Assembly (NCBI GenBank): GCA_024698075.1
Contig: JAILRP010000063.1
Coordinates: 1 to 38,834, forward strand
DNA: 38,834 bases
Origin: Lachnospiraceae bacterium
Lineage (GTDB): Bacteria; Bacillota; Clostridia; Lachnospirales; Lachnospiraceae
Direction of reading: 5' to 3'
A program made the translations under genes and the position numbers. This document shows positions 16,354 to 25,518 of this stretch, one piece after another; the stretch's first letter is position 1, and every line of letters starts with the position of its first letter. The notes beneath the pieces are model-generated. The model was given only the letters and a program-made list of their open reading frames with translations. It did not search any database and was not told where the DNA came from.

Positions 16354-17658
16354 TTACTGGCCGAGTATCGAGTCTATCGTTGCCTGTGCTTCTGCTGCTG
16401 CAGATGCCGCATCGCTTTCACCGGTGATCACCTTATTGAAAGCAAGTGAGATCGCGTCTGAGATATCGGGCCATTCAGGGAGAGGTCCTCTTGCATTTGC
16501 ATACTGCATCTCATCTACAAATACCTGGTATACCGCATCACCCTGGAACTGGTCTTTTGCGATCGTTGAATCGGATGAGATGTATCCCATGTGATCCATC
16601 ATGTACAGGCATGTATCCTTGCTTGTTGCATACTTAAGGAAAGCAATGGCTGCTTCTTCGTTGCCGCCTGCGATGACAGCATAGTTTTCTCCGCCAAGTC
16701 CTGAAGCCTGCTGCTTATCCTGGGGTATCGGGGCAACATTCCATTTCATATCGGGCACTTCCTGGCGCATTGTAGGGATCTGCCATGTTCCGTTGATCAT
16801 CATTGCAAGGTTGCCTGAGATGAACTGGTTCATTGTATCACCCTGTGTCCAGTTGATTGCTTCCTTGGGGAATGCTCCGGCATCTACAAGGCTCTTTTCG
16901 AACTCAAGCGCCTTGATGCCGCCTTCGGAGTTGATCTCATAAGAAGTCTGGCCTGTTGACCATAACCAGGGAAGGAAGTTGAATGTGCCTTCTTCGTTCT
17001 GAAGTGCACAGTGTGCGAATCCGTAAACATTGCCCTTTGTCGTCTTCTTGGCTACGTCAAGCAGTTCGTCCCATGTTGCGGGAACTTCACATCCTGCATC
17101 TGCAAGCATGTCTTCGTTATAGAAAAGAACGAGGTCGTTGCTTCCGAATGGAACTCCGTAAAGCCTTCCGTCAAGCGTACAGGAATTAACGGGTCCGGGA
17201 TAGTATGTGCTTACATCAAATCTGTCCGTGATATCAGCGAAGATACCCATGGCAGCATATGATGCGTGGTCAGGGTTGTCAAGTATTACGATGTCGGGAA
17301 GCTCGCCTGCGGAAGCTCCTACAGACAGCTGCTTTTTGAAATCCGCAAAGGGAACGTACTTTGCCTGTACGGTTATCTTATCCTGCTGGCCGTTGAACTC
17401 CTGGATGATATGGTCGAGTGCTTCCTGATGTCCGGGTGTCTCCCAGTAATACCAGATCGTAACATCCCCCGATGCATCCTCTGAAGCAGGTGCAGCTTCT
17501 TCGCCGGCACTATCATATGCAGGTGCCGCTTCCGCTGTCTCCTCTTTTGCTTCCGGTGCCGCTGCCGGTGCAGGTGCCGCTGCGGTTGCTCCGCATCCTG
17601 CGAGTACAGATGCCAGCATCATGGCACTGACAAGTGTTGCAAAAACTTTCTTTTTCAT
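16354..17658 (-). CDS. Sugar ABC transporter binding lipoprotein (family 1)
   Basis: A 434-residue extracellular solute-binding protein. The lipoprotein signal ends in SVLAGCG (Cys about 22), and an Ala/Pro/Glu-rich linker follows. The mature part starts with DVTIWYYWETPGHQEALDHI and contains LPDIVILDNPDHASYAAMG, YGVPFGSNDLVLFYN and GNLAMMINGTWQIP, all typical of the oligosaccharide-binding MsmE/UgpB-like cluster. It captures oligosaccharides for the permeases encoded upstream. AAGGAGG lies just before the ATG. It has its own promoter region with the 22-bp box shared with the permease operon, and ends at a strong terminator. Confidence 0.95.
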   Translation of the reverse strand: MKKKVFATLVSAMMLASVLAGCGATAAAPAPAAAPEAKEETAEAAPAYDSAGEEAAPASEDASGDVTIWYYWETPGHQEALDHIIQEFNGQQDKITVQAKYVPFADFKKQLSVGASAGELPDIVILDNPDHASYAAMGIFADITDRFDVSTYYPGPVNSCTLDGRLYGVPFGSNDLVLFYNEDMLADAGCEVPATWDELLDVAKKTTKGNVYGFAHCALQNEEGTFNFLPWLWSTGQTSYEINSEGGIKALEFEKSLVDAGAFPKEAINWTQGDTMNQFISGNLAMMINGTWQIPTMRQEVPDMKWNVAPIPQDKQQASGLGGENYAVIAGGNEEAAIAFLKYATSKDTCLYMMDHMGYISSDSTIAKDQFQGDAVYQVFVDEMQYANARGPLPEWPDISDAISLAFNKVITGESDAASAAAEAQATIDSILGQ

Positions 17659-17740
17659 AAATACCTCCTTAAGTAAGAGCGGTTTTCTTTACGTGTTCAT
17701 TATCTGTCTGATGTCGCCTGCAGAAAACTCAAGAAAACTT

Positions 17741-17762
17741 AAAAAGGGGGAATAATCTAATC
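17741..17762 (-). promoter_or_regulatory. 22-bp regulator box, copy upstream of the binding-protein gene
   Basis: This sequence is identical over 22 bp to 21454-21475. On the minus strand it reads GATTAGATTATTCCCCC plus TTTTT. It begins inside the kinase stop region and lies 83-104 bp before the binding-protein ATG. It is followed by a direct repeat AGTTTTCT..AGTTTTCT and a GATAAT -10 candidate with no good -35, as expected for an activator-dependent promoter. The YesN/AraC-type regulator of this locus is the likely binder. The TAG in it also ends the kinase gene. Confidence 0.65.
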
Positions 17763-19526
17763 TGATTTAATCTTAAAAGGTATGTTAATGATTATCCTGG
17801 TTCCTTTCGGCTGTCCTTTTTCAACACGCAGCCTTCCTTCTTTTTTATAATACATTTCAAGTCTCGTGGCTGCATTCCTCATTCCTATCCCGGAACCTGA
17901 TTCCTCATAGATGCCGCGGTTGATCTTATCTATCAGATCGTCATCCATTCCGGATCCGTTATCTTCTATAAGTATCTCAACGGTATCCCCGTTTTTCTCT
18001 ATATGAAATCTCAGGAACGCATCGGCCGTATCCTTATCGAACCCGTGGACTATCGCATTCTCCACGAAAGGCTGCAGGAGGAGTTTATGTATGAGCGCCT
18101 CCTGGACAGGAGGAGCAACAAACAGTGAGCATGTGAAACGGTTTTTCATCCTGAACTGCTGAAGATAAATATACTTCCTGATCCACTCGGCTTCTTCCCT
18201 GACAGGGACCTCAGCGTTGCTGTTCACTATGGCATACCTCAGGATCGTTGCGAGTGCGCTTATCGCATTGCTTATATCGTATTCATCCCTGTCTATCGCC
18301 ATCCAGTTTATGGTATCAAGCGTATTGTACAGAAAATGGGGGTTGATCTGCGCCTCGAGTGCAACGATCTGCGCCTCCTGCTGCCTGGTTATCGCATCGT
18401 TGAGTTTCTCAAGCGTATCATTGAACCCGTCCGCGATGCTCTCTATTTCAACCGGCATATGTTCATCCTTGGGTATGCGGACCGACAGGTCGCCACCCTG
18501 CGTCTGCGCCATGCCGTCAACAATCTGCCCGACCGACGTGATCATCTTTTTGGACATCCTTGTTGACAGGAAAACCGAAACGATGATGACCGCCGCGCCG
18601 ATCAGAAGGATCAGCCAGAGCTGCTGCCTCTGGGAGCTCACAAAGCCGCTCATGTCGGTGATGCTGACGATGTCCCATCCGAGATCCTCATCATGTATCA
18701 TATATGTTCCGAACGAGGACGGGGATGCCCCCGAAAATCCCGCATAATATGAAGCATAATCCGCACGCCTTGTATCCTCATCATCCGACATGTCCGTTAT
18801 GACTTCGCCTATCCTTCCGGTTTCGGCACCGAACGAAATGATCCTGCCTTTTCCGTCAACGATAAAATTGAATACTTTTTCATCCCTTACCGAACTCCTG
18901 CACGCATTCTGGAGAAGCTCCTCGTCAATGCTAAGTACCGCGATCCCGCATTCCCTGTCAAGGTTCCTGTAATCTATGATCCTGTGGGCGATATGGAGAA
19001 GGTAATAATCCTTCTGGGCAAAGTTAGTTGCGAATTCGGTCGGATATATGTGTGTGCCGTAATCCTTTGCGACATCATCGTACAGGCTGTCTGCGCTTAG
19101 GCTGAAACCGTCCATCCATGAACTTTTGTATGTTGCCGGTGCGATCTGTTCATATGTTACTATCTTCCTGCCCGGCGTGATGACCGAAATGGAGCTGATA
19201 TAGTCCTTGGAATAAAGCAGCCCGCTCAGGACCCTTCGCATCTGGTTGACGGTCACTGCCTCATCGATCCCGTTATCAAGATCGCTTACCCATCTGACCA
19301 TGTCATCATCGGTATATATCTGATACAGAAGATCTTCATATGACGCAAGGGAAATGTTCAGGTTGTTGTCAAGCTGGCCGAGACTGCTCCCGGACATGAT
19401 CCTCATGTTCTCGCTGAGGGCCCTTGAGATATTGAAAAGCGAGAACAGTTCGATCACGATGATCGGGATTATAGACGTCAGGATAAAGATACGTATAAGT
19501 CTGTATTTGATGCTTGTTTTTCTCAT
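17757..19526 (-). CDS. Sensor histidine kinase, YesM type
   Basis: A 589-residue membrane kinase. One transmembrane helix at about 10-32 and another at about 302-322 flank an extracytoplasmic sensor domain of roughly 270 residues. A HAMP linker follows. The phosphoacceptor His is in EAQINPHFLYNTLDTINW (about residue 397), the LytS/YesM form of the H box. The ATPase domain has ENAIVHGF, DNGSGMDDD and GSGIGMRNAATRLEMYY. It should sense an extracellular sugar or the loaded binding protein and phosphorylate the YesN/AraC regulator encoded at 21477-23000. It has its own promoter and no strong ribosome site, which fits low expression. Confidence 0.93.
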   Translation of the reverse strand: MRKTSIKYRLIRIFILTSIIPIIVIELFSLFNISRALSENMRIMSGSSLGQLDNNLNISLASYEDLLYQIYTDDDMVRWVSDLDNGIDEAVTVNQMRRVLSGLLYSKDYISSISVITPGRKIVTYEQIAPATYKSSWMDGFSLSADSLYDDVAKDYGTHIYPTEFATNFAQKDYYLLHIAHRIIDYRNLDRECGIAVLSIDEELLQNACRSSVRDEKVFNFIVDGKGRIISFGAETGRIGEVITDMSDDEDTRRADYASYYAGFSGASPSSFGTYMIHDEDLGWDIVSITDMSGFVSSQRQQLWLILLIGAAVIIVSVFLSTRMSKKMITSVGQIVDGMAQTQGGDLSVRIPKDEHMPVEIESIADGFNDTLEKLNDAITRQQEAQIVALEAQINPHFLYNTLDTINWMAIDRDEYDISNAISALATILRYAIVNSNAEVPVREEAEWIRKYIYLQQFRMKNRFTCSLFVAPPVQEALIHKLLLQPFVENAIVHGFDKDTADAFLRFHIEKNGDTVEILIEDNGSGMDDDLIDKINRGIYEESGSGIGMRNAATRLEMYYKKEGRLRVEKGQPKGTRIIINIPFKIKSD

Positions 19527-19589
19527 ATTGTTCCAATCCCGTGCATTTAACGCAAAATGACCAGAAGATCAACGCCTGACCTCCTGATC

Positions 19590-19619
19590 ATTATAATAGT
19601 ACCGCCTGCATGCTTTCAA
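19590..19619 (-). promoter_or_regulatory. Promoter of the sensor kinase gene
   Basis: On the minus strand TTGAAA (19614-19619) and a perfect TATAAT (19590-19595) are 18 bp apart, in the 101-bp gap after the second permease gene. It lacks the 22-bp box and may give constitutive low-level expression. Confidence 0.7.
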
Positions 19620-19627
19620 TAACAATC

Positions 19628-20473
19628 CTATCCCTTTACGGCTCCGTTTGTCATTCCGCTAATGATATATTTCTGCATGAATATGAATATGAGCGTCACG
19701 GGTATGATCGCAACTATCGCAAACGCCGTCAGGTAACTCCACTTGGTCCCGTACTGACCCATGAAGTTGAAAATCCCGGCCGTGATCGGCCTCTTTTCCT
19801 GATCGAGTATGAATGTCATGCCATATGCAAGATCCCCCCACGCATACAGAAAAGAAAAGATCGCGCACACTATGACGCCCGGTTTGGCCACCGGTATCAG
19901 TATCCTCAGAAATGCAGACATCCTTGTGCATCCGTCAATATACGCCGCCTCCTCAAGTGCTTTGGGGATTGACGCAAAATAGTTTTTGAGGATCAGAACG
20001 GAAAAAGGTATTCCTATCGTCGCATCGGCAAGTATGGCTGCTCCCCATGTGTTATACATTTTCATGTTGCGGAACATTATGAACATCGGGGTCAGGAGCA
20101 CCGACACAGGCAGCATCTGTGTTACCAGAAATCCGAGGAGCATCGCCTTCCTGCCAACAAACCTGTACCTTGCTATTGCATACGAAGCGGGAACCGCAAG
20201 CACGACGGCGATAGCCATGGCACCCGAGGATATGACAAAACTGTTGAAGAACGACTTGAACATGTTAAAGTCGCCTGTCTCTATCTGTGCAGCATATGAT
20301 CTGGTATTAAGCACATGAGGATACCATGTCGGCGGGATCAGGAATATCTCCTTCTCCGTCTTGAATGAAGTGATGAGCGTCCAGAAAAGCGGGAACAGCA
20401 ATATCACCAGTATGATAACCGAAACCGTGCTGAACAGAATGTTCTTTTTTCCTGTCAATCTTCTCTCGTCCAT
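19628..20473 (-). CDS. Sugar ABC transporter permease, MalG type
   Basis: A 281-residue inner-membrane permease with six predicted helices. The EAA loop that contacts the ATPase is EEAAYIDGCTRMSAFLRILIPVAKPG (about residue 195). The N-terminus FSTVSVIILVILLFPLFWTLITSFK is typical of carbohydrate uptake family 1 permeases. Its ATG shares one base with the stop of the first permease (TGATG), so the two are made together. No ATPase gene is in the locus. A shared MsmK-type ATPase elsewhere in the genome is expected, as known for many Firmicute sugar importers. Confidence 0.93.
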   Translation of the reverse strand: MDERRLTGKKNILFSTVSVIILVILLFPLFWTLITSFKTEKEIFLIPPTWYPHVLNTRSYAAQIETGDFNMFKSFFNSFVISSGAMAIAVVLAVPASYAIARYRFVGRKAMLLGFLVTQMLPVSVLLTPMFIMFRNMKMYNTWGAAILADATIGIPFSVLILKNYFASIPKALEEAAYIDGCTRMSAFLRILIPVAKPGVIVCAIFSFLYAWGDLAYGMTFILDQEKRPITAGIFNFMGQYGTKWSYLTAFAIVAIIPVTLIFIFMQKYIISGMTNGAVKG

Positions 20474-21372
20474 CAGTCTTCCTCCCCCTGCATCGTGATC
20501 TTCAGATATAAAATGCCCACAAGCAGCAGTATCAGGAACAGGATATTGGCAACGGATGATCCTTTGCTGTACTGGAACATGTCAAATGACAGCTTGTAAG
20601 AATATGTCGAGAGCAGATGCGTGGAATTGACGGGTCCGCCTTCCGTCATGACATACACCAGATCGTAAACCTTGAATGTGTATATAAAGCCAAGCACCAG
20701 GACCGATTCGATCGTAGGCCGCAGCAGCGGGAGTGTGATCCTTGTCAGCTTCTGCCATCCGTTTGCACCGTCAACGGATGCGCTTTCATAGAGTTCCTGC
20801 GGTATTGTCGTAAGTCCGGTTGAGATGAGTATCGTGTTGAACGGGATTCCGATCCAAACATTAGCTGCTACCACGGCGATCATTGCCGTTCCCGGAGTGG
20901 TCAGCCACTCGATGTTTTCTTTGATGAATCCGGCAGAGCGGAGAATATAATTAATGATGCCGACATCAGTCGAAAACATGAATTTGAACATCAGCGCCGT
21001 AACCGTCATGGGCATCATCCACGGGATCATGGTCAGTCCCCTGACCGGCTTGGCAAGCCTGAAATTCTTATTGAACAGAAGTGCCAGAAGAAATCCGATA
21101 AGAAACTGGAACACCAGACATGCCACCGTAAAGGTCAGCGTGTTGAGCAGGGCCTTGCGGAACACATCATCCCCGAAGAGCGTGATATAGTTTTCCAGGC
21201 CTATGAACTCCTTCTGCCCTTTTACCAGATTCTTAACGGTTACATTCTGTGCGCTCAGAATGATATTGCTTATAATGGGATATCCCACGAAGAACATCAT
21301 ATAGCAGAATGCGGGCAGTATGAAGAGCAGCCCGATATTATCATAGCGAAAAAAATTCCTGATACGTTTCAT
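20473..21372 (-). CDS. Sugar ABC transporter permease, MalF type
   Basis: A 299-residue permease, partner of the MalG-type protein encoded next. Six helices are predicted, starting FRYDNIGLLFILPAFCYMMFFVGYPI. The EAA loop is ESASVDGANGWQKLTRITLPLLRP (about residue 210). Together with the binding protein at 16354 it forms an oligosaccharide importer. It is the first gene after the response regulator, separated by about 100 bp that contain the 22-bp box and a promoter. A GGGGGA site precedes the ATG. Confidence 0.93.
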   Translation of the reverse strand: MKRIRNFFRYDNIGLLFILPAFCYMMFFVGYPIISNIILSAQNVTVKNLVKGQKEFIGLENYITLFGDDVFRKALLNTLTFTVACLVFQFLIGFLLALLFNKNFRLAKPVRGLTMIPWMMPMTVTALMFKFMFSTDVGIINYILRSAGFIKENIEWLTTPGTAMIAVVAANVWIGIPFNTILISTGLTTIPQELYESASVDGANGWQKLTRITLPLLRPTIESVLVLGFIYTFKVYDLVYVMTEGGPVNSTHLLSTYSYKLSFDMFQYSKGSSVANILFLILLLVGILYLKITMQGEED

Positions 21373-21402
21373 GATTCCCCCTGAATTTCAGCCGGATTTT
21401 GT

Positions 21403-21432
21403 TTCATACATATTTTATTGGAACAGCGTCAA
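21403..21432 (-). promoter_or_regulatory. Promoter of the permease operon
   Basis: On the minus strand TTGACG (21427-21432) and a weak TATGAA (21403-21408) are 18 bp apart. The weak -10, the long spacer and the 22-bp box about 20 bp upstream fit an activator-dependent promoter. Confidence 0.55.
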
Positions 21433-21453
21433 TTAAAAAATACGATAAATCTA

Positions 21454-21475
21454 AAAAAGGGGGAATAATCTAATC
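21454..21475 (-). promoter_or_regulatory. 22-bp regulator box, copy upstream of the permease operon
   Basis: It is identical to the box at 17741-17762. On the minus strand TTAGATT occurs in the box and again 20-21 bp later (TTAGATTTATC), a two-turn direct repeat as bound by AraC-type dimers. It lies just upstream of the -35 box, the class-II activator position. Confidence 0.7.
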
Positions 21476-21476
21476 C

Positions 21477-23000
21477 CTATTTGAAAGCTTTTCTGTAATC
21501 GGCAGGAAGCTGCCCGGTGGTATCGCGGAACACCTTGCTGAAATACTTGGGATCCGAATACCCGACCCTGTCAGCGATCTCGTAAAGCTTTAATGATGTG
21601 CCGATAAGAAGCTCCTTGGCTTTCTGTATCCTGAAGTTCTTGATATATGTACTGAAAGTAACCCCTGTTTCCTTATGAAACAAAGTCCCGAGGTACTCGG
21701 GGGTGATGTCGAGTCTTGACGCTATCTCATCAAGCGTTATCCCCGTATGGTAGAATTCGGTTATCATGCTCTTGGCTCGCCGTATCGTGAGGTTGTCGGA
21801 ATCCGCCGCATCCGCGCTCTGTTCGAGGGTATCGGCGATCATGTCGCAAATGTCTGACAGCTCCTCACGTATCCTGGCATTCATGATCCTCTCGAGAAGC
21901 TTCTGCTGGCTTATCCCTCCGGCGCCTTTGTTTCCGATGCCTTTTGCCGTTTCGATCACAGCCCATATAAAACGGACAAAGCTTTCCTTGATCTCATGGG
22001 GATCGTAGACTTTCCCGTCCCTGAAATGATCAAGGAACTGTCCCAGGAGCTCCCTTTCCTTTTTATGGTCCGAAGCACAGATGGCGGATTTGATCTTGGC
22101 TTCGAGGTCCTGCGGATATACACACATCGATGTCTGGATCTGGGTGATCTTCGGATATGATATGAGAACGCTGTCCTCAAACGAAAGATTCCAGTCCATA
22201 TACGGGAACAGGCGGTCAAGACCGCTCCTGATATGGGTCAGCGAATCAACGACTGTATATCCTATGGCAGGATCATCAGTAAAGGAATTGAGCAGCTGGT
22301 ATTGGACCCAGCGTTCAAAATCAGAAGGATCCGGGCAGTTGTACACGATCGATACGACCGACTTTAAGTATTCGATCTCAAGACTGCAGTAGCTGATCCC
22401 CTCATACAGGGAAAGTGAATGTGAAAGTGACGATTTGCCAGATCCGGCTCCGGCGGCATACTGATCCCCCAGATACGAAACTATGAGTATGAACTGCTGC
22501 TCGCTTGACACGTGGTATTTTTTGAACAGATAGTTCTTGGTATCATCATCAGCCTGCAGCCTGCCACCGACTATCTCGCGCATTATCTGCTCGAGCGTTC
22601 CCACTTTGTCGGGCTTGCGGCGGTTATCCTCCATGATCTGGTGTTTGATATGCTCAAGTGCATTTGTAAACTCACTCAGGTTGATGGGCTTGAGAAGATA
22701 CTCCGTCACACCAAGTTTCATCGCACCCCTTGCGTATTCGAATTCAGAGTATGCGCTTATGACTATTGCCTTGGCATTGATCCCTTCAGCGTAAACGGCT
22801 TCAAGCATCCTGAGCCCGTCCATTTCAGGCATCTGAACATCAGTGATGATCAGATCGGGATGAAGCTGTCTGCAGAGCTCCAGTCCTTCAAGACCGTCAG
22901 ATGCGATCCCGACGACCTCATATCCGCTGTCCGTTTTATGCAGAAGTTTTTCTATGCCTTCGCTGATCCTTATTTCGTCTTCAACAATCAATACCCGCAT
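21477..23000 (-). CDS. Response regulator, YesN type with AraC DNA-binding domain
   Basis: A 507-residue protein. The N-terminal receiver has the acidic pair (VEDEIRI), the phosphoacceptor Asp in LIITDVQMPEMDG (about residue 55) and the Lys in YLLKPINLSEF (about 105). A central region of about 250 residues of unknown fold follows. The C-terminus is a double helix-turn-helix of the AraC family (ITLDEIASRLDITPEYLGTLFHKETGVTFSTYI, then KLYEIADRVGYSDPKYFSKVFRDTTG). It pairs with the kinase at 17757-19526 and most likely activates the importer and binding-protein genes through the shared 22-bp box. Confidence 0.95.
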   Translation of the reverse strand: MRVLIVEDEIRISEGIEKLLHKTDSGYEVVGIASDGLEGLELCRQLHPDLIITDVQMPEMDGLRMLEAVYAEGINAKAIVISAYSEFEYARGAMKLGVTEYLLKPINLSEFTNALEHIKHQIMEDNRRKPDKVGTLEQIMREIVGGRLQADDDTKNYLFKKYHVSSEQQFILIVSYLGDQYAAGAGSGKSSLSHSLSLYEGISYCSLEIEYLKSVVSIVYNCPDPSDFERWVQYQLLNSFTDDPAIGYTVVDSLTHIRSGLDRLFPYMDWNLSFEDSVLISYPKITQIQTSMCVYPQDLEAKIKSAICASDHKKERELLGQFLDHFRDGKVYDPHEIKESFVRFIWAVIETAKGIGNKGAGGISQQKLLERIMNARIREELSDICDMIADTLEQSADAADSDNLTIRRAKSMITEFYHTGITLDEIASRLDITPEYLGTLFHKETGVTFSTYIKNFRIQKAKELLIGTSLKLYEIADRVGYSDPKYFSKVFRDTTGQLPADYRKAFK

Positions 23001-23193
23001 ATTGTCCTCTTTTAGATTTCTAAACTTTCCCCGGGGGCAAAAATCAAATATGTGGACTCATTATACCACGGAATCAGCTGCCGCACTTTTTCCAAAGCAA
23101 AAAGACAGCCGGAATGCCATTTATGATATAATAGTCCGAAAACAGACGGCATAAAACAGCCGGCTGTATCAGACTGATCACGGAGGATAAACC
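23001..23193. promoter_or_regulatory. Divergent promoter region
   Basis: This region separates the regulator gene (minus) from the reductase-exporter pair (plus). TATAAT occurs on the minus strand at 23060-23065 and on the plus strand at 23127-23132. Neither has a good -35. A palindrome TTTAGAAATCTAAA (23011-23024) and the self-complementary CCCCGGGG lie in the regulator's leader. The run ttagattt...ttcccc there loosely resembles the 22-bp box, so the regulator may control itself. Confidence 0.5.
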
Positions 23194-24120
23194 ATGGACA
23201 GAATAAAAACCGCCGCCCTTGCTGGGCTTGGAGCTATAGGCGCATATTTCGCGGACAGAATGCAGCCCGCACTCGGGGATGATTTTCGCGTGATCGCGGG
23301 CGGAGAACGGAAGGCACGCCTTGAAGCCGAAGGGCTCATCGTAAACGGAAAACAGGAATTCTATAATGTAGTCTCGCCCGATTCGGATACGGGCCCTGCG
23401 GATCTTGTGATCATCACGACAAAGATCGGCGGCCTCCGCCGGGCCCTTGAGGATGTCCGGAAGCAGATCGGCCCGGACACCATAATACTGGTGCCCCTTA
23501 ACGGAGTGGAAAGCGAGGACATCGCCGCGTCGCTATACGGATGGGACCGCGTCCTTTATTCACTCATGCGAGTAAGCAGCGTAAAGCGAGGCAATGAAGT
23601 GTCCTTCAATCCCGCGACCTCCCATGTGGAGTTCGGTGAGAAGACAAACGACCTTTCGGCTCTTTCCGAAAGGGTGTCGGCCGTCGGGGATTTTTTTGAA
23701 AGTGCCGGCATCAGATATGAGGTAAGGCCAGACATGGAACTTGCCATATGGGAAAAATACGTATGCAATGTAAGCGAAAACCAGGTCTCCGCAGTGATGA
23801 AGATACCTTTCGGAGCATGGGGCGCTTACGAAGATGCAAACGCCCTCAGGGTTATGGTCGCGGACGAAGTGATAAAGATTGCACGCAAAAAGGGCATAAT
23901 GATAGATGAGGATTATGCAAGGAACCACATCGGTTTTCTGAAGAAGCTCCCTCCCGACAATATGTCCTCGACGCTTCAGGATATTCTCGCCGGCCGCAAG
24001 ACCGAGGTTGAAATGTTTGCGGGGACCGTGATGAGGCTCGGAGCCGAAACAGGCGTTCCGACTCCGCTCAATGAATTCCTCTACCACGCTATCAGACTTA
24101 TGGAAGCACAGTCCTTATGA
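23194..24120 (+). CDS. Ketopantoate reductase family protein (ApbA/PanE)
   Basis: A 308-residue NADPH-dependent dehydrogenase. The Rossmann motif is GLGAIGAYFADRM (residues about 12-24). The conserved catalytic Lys lies in LAIWEKYVCNVSENQVSAV (about residue 190). The C-terminal helical domain has SSTLQDILAGRKTEVEMFAGTV, the S..QD...R.TEI region of the family. Family members reduce 2-dehydropantoate for pantothenate and CoA synthesis, but many paralogues act on other 2-keto acids. No panB or panC is near, so panE is not assigned. GGAGG precedes the ATG, and its stop overlaps the MATE start by ATGA. Confidence 0.9.
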   Translation: MDRIKTAALAGLGAIGAYFADRMQPALGDDFRVIAGGERKARLEAEGLIVNGKQEFYNVVSPDSDTGPADLVIITTKIGGLRRALEDVRKQIGPDTIILVPLNGVESEDIAASLYGWDRVLYSLMRVSSVKRGNEVSFNPATSHVEFGEKTNDLSALSERVSAVGDFFESAGIRYEVRPDMELAIWEKYVCNVSENQVSAVMKIPFGAWGAYEDANALRVMVADEVIKIARKKGIMIDEDYARNHIGFLKKLPPDNMSSTLQDILAGRKTEVEMFAGTVMRLGAETGVPTPLNEFLYHAIRLMEAQSL

Positions 24121-25490
24121 ATCTTAAGATAAAGCAGAAAAACGCAGTCGTCATAGATGAGAACACTCCGCTCCTGCTCCTGGCAGGGCCGATGTTCCTT
24201 GAGCTGTTCCTGAACACGATGCTCAACAACGTCGATACGCTCATGCTGAGCCACTACGACGAATATGCCGTTGGAGCGGTCGGGAACGCCAACACGATAA
24301 TGTTCATGATGAACATACTGTTCAATGTCATCGCAACCGCCACAAGCGTCGTGGTCGCGCAGTATCTCGGGGCAAGACAGTTTGAGAGCATGAACATGAT
24401 CTATTCGCTTTCCGTCCTGGTCAACCTCGCCATAGGCCTTGTCCTCAGCGGGGCTTTCTGCCTTGCGAATCCGCTGATCATGAATTTCCTTCACGTGTCT
24501 AAAGAGATGCGCCCCTATTCCATGATATATATTTACATCGTCGGCGGAGGCGGTTTCATCACTGCGGTGTTCAATGTAATGCTGCAGATCATGCGCTGCA
24601 ACGGGTTCACCAAGATCGGAATGTGGGTCACGTTCGCCATAAACATCATCAACATCGGCGGCAACTATCTGTTCCTTTACGGCCCGTTAAAGTATCTGGG
24701 CATGGGCGTTGCGGGGGTTGCCATATCGACCGTTGCCGCAAGGTTTCTGGCAGTGGCGGCGCTCATCGGTTTCTTCTATGCGTCCGGGACCGGACGGATC
24801 GCGCCGAGGTACCTACGGCCCTTCCCCGGCAAGCTGCTCGCAAAGATGATCAAGATCGGACTGCCGTCCGGCGGCGAAAATCTTACATACAACCTGTATC
24901 AGACGACGCTGCTCTCATTCGTTAACGGAATGGGAAACGACTCGGTGAACGCAAGGGCTTACTGCAACTCCCTCATCGCCTTTGCGATGATCTTTTCGAA
25001 TGCGGCTGCCATGTCAACGCAGATAATAACAGGACATCTCGTGGGCGCGGGCAAATCCGACGAAGCCTACCGGCGGGTGTTCAAGACGCTTAGGACATCA
25101 ATGCCGATAACGATAGCACTGGCCGCGGTCAACGCACTGACGTGCCGGTACACGCTCCGGTTCTTTACAGCCAATCAGAACATCATCGCACTCGGCCAGG
25201 CCATAATGATCGCGGACATCTTCGTGGAAACCGGGCGTTGCCTGAACATGACTTTCGTCAGCAGCCTGAAGGCTGCCGGAGCATATATATTCCCGCTTAT
25301 CATGGGACTTGTGTGCAACTGGGGACTGGGCCTTACCACGGGATACGTGGTCGGCGTGCTGATGAGCGTCGGGGTTGCCGGGATCTATGCCGGAACGGCC
25401 ACGGATGAGATCATCCGCGGCCTTATCGTCATGTATTACTGGTATAAAAAGAAATGGCTCGGAAAGTCCGTCGTGGAACGAAAGACGTGA
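24117..25490 (+). CDS. MATE-family efflux transporter
   Basis: A 457-residue membrane protein with about twelve predicted helices. It begins with LLLLAGPMFLELFLNTMLNNVDTLMLSHY, the MATE N-terminal helix signature, and carries the second-half repeat GLPSGGENLTYNLYQTTLLSFVNGMGNDSVNARAYC. It should export organic cations or metabolites by Na+ or H+ antiport. The substrate is unknown. Translation is coupled to the ketopantoate-reductase-like gene, which may hint that it exports a related product. That link is inference. Confidence 0.92.
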   Translation: MNLKIKQKNAVVIDENTPLLLLAGPMFLELFLNTMLNNVDTLMLSHYDEYAVGAVGNANTIMFMMNILFNVIATATSVVVAQYLGARQFESMNMIYSLSVLVNLAIGLVLSGAFCLANPLIMNFLHVSKEMRPYSMIYIYIVGGGGFITAVFNVMLQIMRCNGFTKIGMWVTFAINIINIGGNYLFLYGPLKYLGMGVAGVAISTVAARFLAVAALIGFFYASGTGRIAPRYLRPFPGKLLAKMIKIGLPSGGENLTYNLYQTTLLSFVNGMGNDSVNARAYCNSLIAFAMIFSNAAAMSTQIITGHLVGAGKSDEAYRRVFKTLRTSMPITIALAAVNALTCRYTLRFFTANQNIIALGQAIMIADIFVETGRCLNMTFVSSLKAAGAYIFPLIMGLVCNWGLGLTTGYVVGVLMSVGVAGIYAGTATDEIIRGLIVMYYWYKKKWLGKSVVERKT

Positions 25491-25518
25491 GAATATAGCA
25501 GCCTGATCGAGCGGGAGC

